Assembly: GCF_023091245.1 (NCBI RefSeq)
Contig: NZ_JAHWXN010000001.1
Span: 1,426,001-1,490,000 of the forward strand
Reading direction: 5' to 3'
From: Microbacterium croceum
Lineage (GTDB): Bacteria > Actinomycetota > Actinomycetes > Actinomycetales > Microbacteriaceae
DNA length: 64,000 nt
Program-made: the position numbers and the translations under genes
Shown: positions 57,602 to 64,000 of the stretch, one piece after another
Layout of the letters: each line of letters begins with the position of its first letter
Position numbering within the stretch: the stretch's first letter is position 1
Notes under the pieces: model-generated
Seen by the model: only the letters and a program-made list of their open reading frames with translations
What the model was told of the DNA's origin: nothing
Database searches by the model: none

Positions 57602-57754
57602 CTACGGACGAACCGGCAAAGCCGTCGATGGGGACAACTCCCCATGCCGCTCACGACATCCGTCGGCGGTGCGCGCCACCACGCTGCCGCGACCCGGGAC
57701 CGGCTCGATGAACACGTTGTCGCGATGCGCGACATGGCCCACTGAGGCAATCAC
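57602..57754 (-). pseudogene. Short fragment upstream of the WXG100 gene
   Basis: GTG 57754 to TAG 57604-57602 reads 50 residues (VIASVGHVAHRDNVFIEPVP, GRGSVVARTADGCRERHGEL, SPSTALPVRP). The composition looks like the C-terminal end of a larger protein, with no N-terminal part left. The region 57545-57808 contains nothing else identifiable except this fragment. Confidence 0.25.
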
Positions 57755-57808
57755 CGAACGGCTACGTGTTTGCCACCCGACTCCAAGCAGGACGGGCTAG
57801 CGTGAGAA

Positions 57809-58480
57809 GTGATGAAGGTCATCTCCTACAACCTGCGCAAGCACCGAGCCGCCACGGAGCTCGTGGCGCTCGTCGGCCAGCACGACCCCGACATCCTCTG
57901 CCTGCAGGAGTGCGATGTGCAGGGCCTACCCGACCGGATCGGCGACTTGGTGCTCGCGGACGCGACCCAGGGGAACCGCCTCGGCCTCGCGCTCTATTAC
58001 CGGACGAGCACGTTCCGCCTGCAGAAGATCCGTGCGATCGAGCTGAAGAAGTCGCTGCACGACAGGATGCTGAAGCCGGCGCACGAGCGTGTGCTGGGTG
58101 CTCGGCTGCTCGACATCGACGACGGACGCGAGCTGATCGTCGCGTCGTTCCACGCGGCGCCTCTCACCGCCCTCAACTCGCTGCGTCGTCATCAGATCCG
58201 CGCGGCCCTCTCCGCTCTCGCCGAGCTCGGGGAGGGGCTGCCGCAGCTGATGGTCGGGGACTACAACTACCCGGTCTTCAAGGAGAACCTCGGTCAGGCC
58301 GTGCGCAACCAGGGCTACGCCCTCACGCTCAGCGATGACCACACCTACACGCGCTACCGCGTGTTCCGCGGCCACTACGACTTCGCGACATCGGTCGGGT
58401 TCGAGGTCGACGCGATCACCACGCTTCCGCAGGGGTCGAGTGATCACCGTCCGATCCTGGTGACGGTGCACCCGGACTGA
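57809..58480 (+). CDS. Endonuclease/exonuclease/phosphatase family protein
   Basis: The product has 223 residues of the EEP fold. Signature positions: SYNLRKH (Asn of the metal site), CLQECD (Glu), HAAPLTALNS (His), VGDYNYPV (Asp/Asn) and SSDHRPILV (Asp-His pair) at the C-terminus. All expected catalytic residues are present. Members cleave phosphodiesters in nucleic acids, lipids or small molecules, and the target here is unknown. The start is GTG 57809 or ATG 57812. TAGCGT at 57798-57803 suggests leaderless expression. Confidence 0.8.
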   Translation: MMKVISYNLRKHRAATELVALVGQHDPDILCLQECDVQGLPDRIGDLVLADATQGNRLGLALYYRTSTFRLQKIRAIELKKSLHDRMLKPAHERVLGARLLDIDDGRELIVASFHAAPLTALNSLRRHQIRAALSALAELGEGLPQLMVGDYNYPVFKENLGQAVRNQGYALTLSDDHTYTRYRVFRGHYDFATSVGFEVDAITTLPQGSSDHRPILVTVHPD

Positions 58481-58493
58481 GCACCCTCCCGGT

Positions 58494-58523
58494 TTGAGGT
58501 AACACGCCCGGGTGGCGTATGCT
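58494..58523 (+). promoter_or_regulatory. rplM-rpsI promoter
   Basis: TTGAGG (58494-58499) and TATGCT (58518-58523) with an 18-base spacer. The predicted leader of about 150 nt before rplM is long for this window. Confidence 0.6.
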
Positions 58524-58542
58524 GTCTCTTTGGTGCCGTTCT

Positions 58543-58559
58543 CCGTCCTCGGAGGACGG
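58543..58559 (+). promoter_or_regulatory. Hairpin in the rplM leader
   Basis: CCGTCCT / AGGACGG (58543-58549 / 58553-58559), a 7-bp stem with a CGG loop, near the 5' end of the predicted rplM mRNA. Ribosomal-protein leaders of this length often carry an autoregulatory structure. That role is inferred. Confidence 0.4.
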
Positions 58560-58679
58560 CGACCATCCGAACGTGAGCCCTCCACTGGCGTGTTCCCCTC
58601 CCGATGAGATCGCGAGGAAGAACCACCCCGGAGTGGGATTCACGAACTTCTCCGTTCGACACAAGAAAGCAGCACCATC

Positions 58680-59126
58680 GTGACGCGCACTTACACCCCG
58701 AAGGCCGGCGAGGTCCAGCGTGACTGGGTCGTCATCGACGCCACCGACGTCGTTCTCGGCCGCCTGGCTTCGCACGCCGCTACGCTCCTGCGTGGCAAGC
58801 ACAAGCCCACCTTCGCCAACCACATCGACTCGGGTGACTTCGTCATCATCGTGAATGCCGAGAAGGTGGCGCTCACCGGTCAGAAGCTCCAGAAGAAGCT
58901 GGCCTACCGCCACTCCGGTTACCCGGGCGGCCTGAAGTCGGTCACCTACGCCGAGCTCCTCGAGAAGAACCCGGTCCGTGCTGTGGAGAAGGCCATCCGT
59001 GGCATGCTCCCCAAGAACAGCATCGGCCGCCAGCAGCTGTCGAAGCTCAAGGTGTACGTCGGTGCCGAGCACCCGCACGCCGCGCAGCAGCCGACGCCGT
59101 ACACCCTCGACCAGGTCGCCCAGTAA
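58680..59126 (+). CDS. rplM: 50S ribosomal protein L13
   Basis: The product has 148 residues. It shows the L13 core [55 protein letters not shown] and the C-terminal [21 protein letters not shown]13 is an early assembly protein of the large subunit. The start is GTG 58680 and the AAGAAAG upstream is weak. rpsI follows after 27 bases, the universal rplM-rpsI order. Confidence 0.97.
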   Translation: MTRTYTPKAGEVQRDWVVIDATDVVLGRLASHAATLLRGKHKPTFANHIDSGDFVIIVNAEKVALTGQKLQKKLAYRHSGYPGGLKSVTYAELLEKNPVRAVEKAIRGMLPKNSIGRQQLSKLKVYVGAEHPHAAQQPTPYTLDQVAQ

Positions 59127-59153
59127 GCGCCGTAAAGACTTAAGGACATACTC

Positions 59154-59636
59154 GTGGCTGACATCCAGGACACCACCGAAGCTCAGAACTACTCGACCTC
59201 GACTCCCGAGACCGAAGCTGTCGAGGCGGCTCCCCGCCCCGTGCTCAGCGTCCCGGGCGCCGCAGTCGGACGTCGCAAGCAGGCCATCGCCCGCGTGCGC
59301 ATCGTCCCCGGCTCCGGCACGATCACGGTCAACGGCCGTACGATCGAGGACTACTTCCCGAACAAGCTGCACCAGCAGCTGATCAACGACCCGTTCACCG
59401 TGCTGAACCTCGCCGGTGCATACGACGTCATCGCGCGCATCTCCGGTGGTGGCCCCTCGGGCCAGGCCGGCGCGCTTCGCCTCGGCATCGCCCGTTCGCT
59501 GAACGGCATCGACGAGGAGAACAACCGTCCGACCCTGAAGAAGGCCGGCTTCCTCTCGCGTGACGCTCGCGTCAAGGAGCGCAAGAAGGCTGGACTCAAG
59601 AAGGCCCGCAAGGCGCCTCAGTACTCGAAGCGTTAA
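59154..59636 (+). CDS. rpsI: 30S ribosomal protein S9
   Basis: The product has 160 residues. A ~30-residue acidic extension (actinobacterial feature) precedes the S9 domain: [40 protein letters not shown], and the basic end [20 protein letters not shown], whose last Lys-Arg contacts the P-site tRNA. The start is GTG 59154. It is followed by glmM after 14 bases. Confidence 0.97.
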   Translation: MADIQDTTEAQNYSTSTPETEAVEAAPRPVLSVPGAAVGRRKQAIARVRIVPGSGTITVNGRTIEDYFPNKLHQQLINDPFTVLNLAGAYDVIARISGGGPSGQAGALRLGIARSLNGIDEENNRPTLKKAGFLSRDARVKERKKAGLKKARKAPQYSKR

Positions 59637-59650
59637 GGTCCACTGCTCCG

Positions 59651-61009
59651 ATGCCGATCTTTGGCACGGACGGCGTGCGAGGACTTGCCAACGGCATCCT
59701 CACCGCCGACCTGGCGCTCACCCTGGCCCAGGCGACTGCTGTCGTCCTGGGCCAGGGCCGTACTGCGGAGGCCCGCAAGGCCGAAGGCAAGCGACTCACC
59801 GCAGTGGTCGCCCGGGACCCCAGGGTCTCCGGACACTTCCTGACCGCCGCGGTCGCCGCGGGACTCGCCTCGTCGGGTGTCGATGTGCTCGAGGCCGGGG
59901 TCATCCCCACGCCCGCACTCGCGTTCCTCGTCGCCGATCGCGATGCCGACTTCGGCGTCATGATCTCTGCGTCGCACAACGCTGCGCCTGACAACGGCAT
60001 CAAGATCTTCGCCCGCGGGGGCGTGAAGCTCCCGGACGAGGTCGAGTTGCGCATCGAACAGGCGATGTCCGGAGAGATGCTGCGCCCCACCGGCGCCGGC
60101 GTCGGACGGATCGACCGCTTCGCGGATGCCGAGGATCGCTACGTCGTGCACCTGCTCGGCTCGCTTCCGAACCGTCTCGACGGCATCCACGTCGTGCTGG
60201 ACTGCGCGCACGGCGCCGCCTCCGGGGTCTCGCCGGAGACGTTCCGTGACGCCGGCGCCGAGGTGACCGTGATCGGTGCAGATCCCGACGGTCTCAACAT
60301 CAACGACGGCGTGGGCTCGACCCACCTCGACAACCTCGCAGAGGCCGTCGTGCGTCTGGGCGCCGACATCGGAATCGCCCACGACGGCGACGCCGATCGC
60401 TGCCTCGCGGTCGACGCTCAGGGCGCTCACATCGACGGCGACCAGATCATGGCGATCCTCGCGGTCGCGATGAAGCAGCGCGGACACCTCACGGATGACA
60501 CCCTCGTGGCGACCGTGATGAGCAACCTCGGTCTGCACGTCGCCATGCGCGAACACGGCATCACGGTCCGCCAGACGGCCGTGGGCGACCGTTACGTGCT
60601 CGAGGACATGAACCGCGGAGGGTACGCCCTCGGCGGCGAGCAGTCCGGCCACGTCATCATGAGCGAGTTCGCCACGACTGGTGACGGCCTTCTCACCGGC
60701 CTCCACCTGGTCGCGGAGATGGCTCGCCAGAAGAAGTCGATCGCCGAGCTGGCCGCGGTCATGACCGTCTACCCCCAAGTGCTCATCAACGTGCGCGATG
60801 TCGACAAGGATCGTGTCATCGACGACGAGGGCGTGCAGCAGGCGGTGCGCGCGGTCGAGGCCGAGCTCGGCGACAGCGGACGCGTGCTGTTGCGCAAGTC
60901 CGGCACGGAGCCGCTCGTTCGGGTCATGGTCGAGGCCGCCGACGCAGAGTCGGTGCGAACCTACGCAGAACGTCTCGCGGACGTCGTGCGTGAGCGCCTC
61001 GCGCTCTGA
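59651..61009 (+). CDS. glmM: Phosphoglucosamine mutase
   Basis: The product has 452 residues. [11 protein letters not shown] opens the domain. The phosphoserine loop [13 protein letters not shown] has Ser108 as the expected phospho-acceptor, and Mg2+ is bound by DGDADR (~251). GEQSGHVI and the C-terminal phosphate loop [14 protein letters not shown] are intact. It converts glucosamine-6-phosphate to glucosamine-1-phosphate for UDP-GlcNAc and peptidoglycan. It lies 14 nt after rpsI and is probably co-transcribed. Confidence 0.97.
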   Translation: MPIFGTDGVRGLANGILTADLALTLAQATAVVLGQGRTAEARKAEGKRLTAVVARDPRVSGHFLTAAVAAGLASSGVDVLEAGVIPTPALAFLVADRDADFGVMISASHNAAPDNGIKIFARGGVKLPDEVELRIEQAMSGEMLRPTGAGVGRIDRFADAEDRYVVHLLGSLPNRLDGIHVVLDCAHGAASGVSPETFRDAGAEVTVIGADPDGLNINDGVGSTHLDNLAEAVVRLGADIGIAHDGDADRCLAVDAQGAHIDGDQIMAILAVAMKQRGHLTDDTLVATVMSNLGLHVAMREHGITVRQTAVGDRYVLEDMNRGGYALGGEQSGHVIMSEFATTGDGLLTGLHLVAEMARQKKSIAELAAVMTVYPQVLINVRDVDKDRVIDDEGVQQAVRAVEAELGDSGRVLLRKSGTEPLVRVMVEAADAESVRTYAERLADVVRERLAL

Positions 61010-61027
61010 CATCCGCTTCGTTCCACG

Positions 61028-61065
61028 AACCGGCCGGCCGCTTCCACAGCGGTCGGCCGGTTTCT
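61028..61065. terminator. Terminator after glmM
   Basis: A 14-bp stem (AACCGGCCGGCCGC, 61028-61041 / 61049-61062, one G-T pair) is followed by TTTCTG. It separates glmM from the convergent glycosyltransferase gene. Confidence 0.8.
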
Positions 61066-61079
61066 GCGTGGGGAAGCGG

Positions 61080-62522
61080 TCAGGGGGCAGCGCAGATGCG
61101 GTAGCCGCCTTCGGCCAGGGTCTGCGTGGCGCATTCGGCGCCCGTCAACCGCGGCGTTTCGAGCATGGCCGGGGCATCGAAGAGACCGACGTGCGCGCCG
61201 GTGAGGACGACGGCCGGCACGGCGGCGCCCCACGGTTGTGCGGCGAGCCATTCGGTGCCGGTCTCGGCGACCCACTCGGTGAGAGGGGCGACTGCCGCGC
61301 GCTGACGTTCCAGTGTCTGCCCGCGCGACTCATAGCTCGAAGCGACGTGCATCGCCGCACCGATTCCGATGAGGAGAGCGAGCACGCTCGTGGCGGCAAC
61401 GGTGATCCGTGCCGTGGCGCCACGCGGAATCCGACGTGCTGACCAGACCGCGACAGCGGCGAGGACCGGGAGGAATGCGTAGATGCCGACGGCCGGATGG
61501 CGCACCCAGAGCGGGAGCTGCGATGCCGTCGCCCACCACCCGATGAACGTGAGCACTCCTACTGCGGCGGCGGACGCGTAAGCGATCACCAGGCGGTCGC
61601 CAGCGGTCGATGAGCGTCGCGCGAAAACGACACCGGTCACGATGATCACGGCAAGGAGCACAAGTCCGATCACGGTGATCGCTGCAGGGCCCGACCAGGA
61701 GTCGGCGAACGTCTGCAGCTTCTGGAGCACAGTCGTGGATGCGCCTTGGCCACCGCTGCGCACGAAGGCGACGAGCGCACGCAGGTGATCCACATATCCA
61801 CCGAGGCCCAGTGAGAGCAGCGCCGCGAGTTCGAAGAGCATCGTCGGCGCGGCGACCAGCAGGAGAGGGAGCCAGGAACGCCGAAGCGTGTTGCGCACGC
61901 GGGCCCAGCCTCGGCCGTCGGCGAGCAGCAGGAGCGCCACGGCGAAGGCCGGCAGTGCGAGCAGGGCGATGAGTTTCGCCTGCACCGCCAACCCGACCAG
62001 GAGCCCGGCGACCCAGGCGCGACGTGGCAGGGCGAGGAGCGCCCAGACCAGGAGCGCGGCCGCGGGGATCTCGCCGAGGAGGTCGGCGGGCCCTTGGATC
62101 GGCGAGACGCCGGCGGAGGTGATGAATGCCAGCGGCACGGTGACGGCGAGCAGCGCGGCCCACCGTCCGCCGATGCGCCGACCGATCAGGGCGAGCCCCA
62201 CGAGGAGCAACACCCAGTAGGTCAACGGGACCAGGCGTGCACCGATCACGAGGTCGGCACCGGTGGCGAGGACGGCGGCGACCGGCAGCAGCACCACCGG
62301 CCCGGTCGAGATCCGCGGGTCGAACGGAGTGATCGTCGAGCCCGAGAGCGCGCCGTCACTGGAGTAGCCGAGCCCGGCCAGCAGGTTACGGGGGACGGTG
62401 AGGTTGAAGGCCTCATCCTCCCAGAGTCGCCAGACGAACAGGCTGTGCCAGGCGACGATGACATGGCCGATCACGAGTGCGGCAGCGAGCCCCCAGAAGA
62501 GTGCGGTGCGCGCCCGGGTCAT
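61080..62522 (-). CDS. Polytopic membrane glycosyltransferase (GT39/GT87-like)
   Basis: The product has 480 residues with about ten hydrophobic helices. The first loop after helix 1 has WRLWEDEAFNL, a D/E-rich loop typical of polyprenol-phosphate-sugar-dependent transferases. The C-terminal ~80 residues are extracytoplasmic with two Cys (GAECATQ, YRICAAP). ATG 62522 overlaps the stop of the GT2 gene (ATGA). With that GT2 enzyme and the nearby GtrA protein it may build and transfer a sugar on an envelope polymer. The substrate is unknown. Confidence 0.7.
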   Translation of the reverse strand: MTRARTALFWGLAAALVIGHVIVAWHSLFVWRLWEDEAFNLTVPRNLLAGLGYSSDGALSGSTITPFDPRISTGPVVLLPVAAVLATGADLVIGARLVPLTYWVLLLVGLALIGRRIGGRWAALLAVTVPLAFITSAGVSPIQGPADLLGEIPAAALLVWALLALPRRAWVAGLLVGLAVQAKLIALLALPAFAVALLLLADGRGWARVRNTLRRSWLPLLLVAAPTMLFELAALLSLGLGGYVDHLRALVAFVRSGGQGASTTVLQKLQTFADSWSGPAAITVIGLVLLAVIIVTGVVFARRSSTAGDRLVIAYASAAAVGVLTFIGWWATASQLPLWVRHPAVGIYAFLPVLAAVAVWSARRIPRGATARITVAATSVLALLIGIGAAMHVASSYESRGQTLERQRAAVAPLTEWVAETGTEWLAAQPWGAAVPAVVLTGAHVGLFDAPAMLETPRLTGAECATQTLAEGGYRICAAP

Positions 62523-63304
62523 CGGACGACGGCCTCCGGTCGGCGGATGTCGCGGAGGGGGGCACTCGGACGCAGCGAGAGCGACCACGCCTCGCCCCAT
62601 GCAGCGCGGACGAACTGACGGAGCCGCTTCGGCGGCAGCGTGACTCCGGCACCGCGGCCCCACATCGTGCCGGTCGTCGAGGAGCCGCGCCGAGGGATGC
62701 TGGCGACGCGGAGGTAGCGCACGATGAACCCGCCCCTGGCCTCAGCGAGGGAGAAGTGCACGTGCGGCACCGACGCATCGGCAGGGATCGCATCGATGAG
62801 CGCCTGCAGCGCCTCGGGCCGGTACGCGCGCAACGGGGTGTTGACGTCGGGGACGCGACGTCCGGCTGCGGCTGCCACCAGTACCCCGACGGCGCCCGTG
62901 AGCACCTTGCGGTACCACGGGTCGGTCCGTCCGTCGCGCACACCATGCACCACGTCCGCGTTCGCGTGGAGCAGCGCCGAGATGAGTCGGGGGAAGTCCC
63001 TCCCGTAGAACTGCCCGTCGCCGTCGACGTGCACCAGCACATCCGGCTCGGCGGCCAGACCGGCGCGGTACGCGGCGAGTGCCGTGGGGCCGTGCCCTCG
63101 GTTCGTGGGCTGGACCTCGACGGTCACATCGTCGATGCCGTCGAACACGGTCGCGGTGGCGTCGGTGGAGCGATCGTCGGCGATGTGGAATGAGACCCGA
63201 TCCGCGAGCGGGACGACAGCATCTCTGATCTCGTCGATGAACCCGCCGATGCCCTCGGCTTCGTTGTAGGCGGGCATCACGATGGCGAGGTGGGCGATGG
63301 TCAC
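62519..63304 (-). CDS. GT2 family glycosyltransferase (polyprenol-phosphate type)
   Basis: The product has 261 residues. IAHLAIVMPAYNEAEGIGGF gives the nucleotide-binding start, HIADDRSTDATATVFDGIDD the DDxS motif and VLVHVDGDGQFYGRDFP the catalytic/metal DxD. This pattern is dolichol-phosphate-mannose-synthase-like. No C-terminal helices are present, so it is soluble or membrane-associated. GTG 63304 follows GGAGG at 6 nt; the longer frame upstream lacks coding character. It is coupled to the GT39-like gene. Confidence 0.85.
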   Translation of the reverse strand: MTIAHLAIVMPAYNEAEGIGGFIDEIRDAVVPLADRVSFHIADDRSTDATATVFDGIDDVTVEVQPTNRGHGPTALAAYRAGLAAEPDVLVHVDGDGQFYGRDFPRLISALLHANADVVHGVRDGRTDPWYRKVLTGAVGVLVAAAAGRRVPDVNTPLRAYRPEALQALIDAIPADASVPHVHFSLAEARGGFIVRYLRVASIPRRGSSTTGTMWGRGAGVTLPPKRLRQFVRAAWGEAWSLSLRPSAPLRDIRRPEAVVR

Positions 63305-63364
63305 GGTGTCCTCCGAACTGCCGCGTTCGGTCAGGGCGCGCGCAGCAAGTAGCCTAGTCGAGTC

Positions 63365-63808
63365 ATGAAACCAACCTCCCGATTGCGGCGTCTTGCCGGC
63401 CTGGGCAGTCGCTTCCTCATCGTCGGCGGGGTGAGCACGCTGGTCGAGATCGGTGTCTTCAACCTTCTCGTCTTCGTGTGGGGGTGGGATGTCGTCTCCG
63501 CGAAGATCGTGGCCTCGCTCGTCGCGCTCGTCAACGCCTACTTCGGCAACCGCGAGTGGACCTTCCGTCATCGTGACCGGCGGGGTCGCATGAACGAGCT
63601 GGTGCTCTTCATCCTGACCAACGTGGCGTGCACCGCGATCGGCGCAGGTCTCGTCTGGCTCGGCGTCGAGATGGCGACCGGAATCCTCGGACGCACGCCC
63701 GGCGCGATCGCGGTCAACGCGGTCAACCTCGTGAGCATCGTCATCGTGGTGGCGCTGCGATTCGTGCTCTACCACTCGATCGTCTTCCGCTCGCCGACTC
63801 CCCGCTGA
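63365..63808 (+). CDS. GtrA family membrane protein
   Basis: The product has 147 residues with four helices. FLIVGGVSTLVEIGVFNLLV, NAYFGNREWTFRHRDRRG and the final helix to RFVLYHSIVFRSP match GtrA, which is proposed to flip polyprenol-phosphate-linked sugars across the membrane. It is divergent from the GT2/GT39 pair, so the three probably work as a glycan-modification set. TAGCCT at 63350-63355 lies 9 nt before ATG 63365. Bases 63809-64000 contain nothing recognisable. Confidence 0.87.
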   Translation: MKPTSRLRRLAGLGSRFLIVGGVSTLVEIGVFNLLVFVWGWDVVSAKIVASLVALVNAYFGNREWTFRHRDRRGRMNELVLFILTNVACTAIGAGLVWLGVEMATGILGRTPGAIAVNAVNLVSIVIVVALRFVLYHSIVFRSPTPR

Positions 63809-64000
63809 TTCGCTGCCTGTCGGCCGGACGATCCGAGCAGACGGCGCGGATTGTGTCGGCTTCTTTCGTGGATTGATTCTTTGCTCGACAGATTCGACGC
63901 TGATCTCGCATGATCGCGGTCCTCCCGCAATCTGCGAGGTCGCTCGTGTGCCACGATGGAATCGATACGAATCAGCCCTCTCTCCGGGCCCCAGACCCAG

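Overview
The window is a high-GC chromosomal segment from an actinomycete. The most likely source is Microbacteriaceae (Microbacterium or a close relative). This rests on gene order and content (rpoB-rpoC, rplM-rpsI-glmM, truA), GC-rich third codon positions, GTG/TTG starts, Asp23/AmaP and WXG100 families, DUF3054 and FBP-domain proteins. It was read by eye only and no database search was run.

Layout. 1-4.8 kb: tail of an FtsX-like permease, then housekeeping or orphan genes (ComB-like phosphatase, DUF3054, SprT-like protein, TPR protein, spermidine-synthase-like protein, LytR-CpsA-Psr protein). 4.9-16.0 kb: a sugar ABC importer without its own ATPase, a NagZ-type hexosaminidase, an RpiR/SIS regulator and a complete Dpp/Opp peptide ABC system with a fused double ATPase. 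Together these look like a peptidoglycan-fragment scavenging locus. 16.1-23.8 kb: rpoB and rpoC with a near-consensus promoter and a strong terminator. 24-25.8 kb: lipoprotein, PfkB kinase and tRNA-Tyr. 26-37.3 kb: a two-armed convergent acid-sugar catabolic cluster. The forward arm has a uronate-dehydrogenase-like SDR, a D-2-hydroxyacid dehydrogenase, a signal-less ModA-like protein, a nucleoside hydrolase and an MFS carrier. The reverse arm has MFS, MBL hydrolase, OtnI, a racemase-like protein, OtnK and OtnC. Each arm starts at a copy of the same 19-bp palindrome, and a FadR/FCD-type GntR gene lies beside the second copy. 37.4-42 kb: FBP protein, enoyl-CoA hydratase, membrane protein, IMPase, M23 peptidase, tRNA-Thr and tRNA-Met. 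42-51 kb: a truncated PNPOx pseudogene, then a dense envelope-stress region with several Asp23/Gls24 paralogs, AmaP, a DHA2 pump with TetR, CsbD and an ECF sigma factor with an Asp23 protein carrying an anti-sigma-like N-terminus. 51-55.9 kb: a divergent QorB/HxlR redox pair, a Tat-exported protein, an APC permease and truA. 55.9-57.8 kb: a decayed type VII secretion neighbourhood with one intact WXG100 gene. 57.8-64 kb: EEP phosphatase, rplM-rpsI-glmM, two glycosyltransferases and GtrA.

Working together. The 26-37 kb cluster reads as a route that takes up a sugar or sugar acid, oxidises it to a lactone or aldonate, makes a 2-oxo-tetronate, isomerises it (OtnI), phosphorylates it (OtnK) and decarboxylates it to dihydroxyacetone phosphate (OtnC). 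A repressor responding to an intermediate would control both arms. The canonical threonate/erythronate dehydrogenase (LtnD/DenD) is absent and a different dehydrogenase seems to take its place. A second recurrent theme is leaderless transcription: a TANNNT box sits exactly 6 nt before the start codon of at least nine genes and 7 nt before two more.
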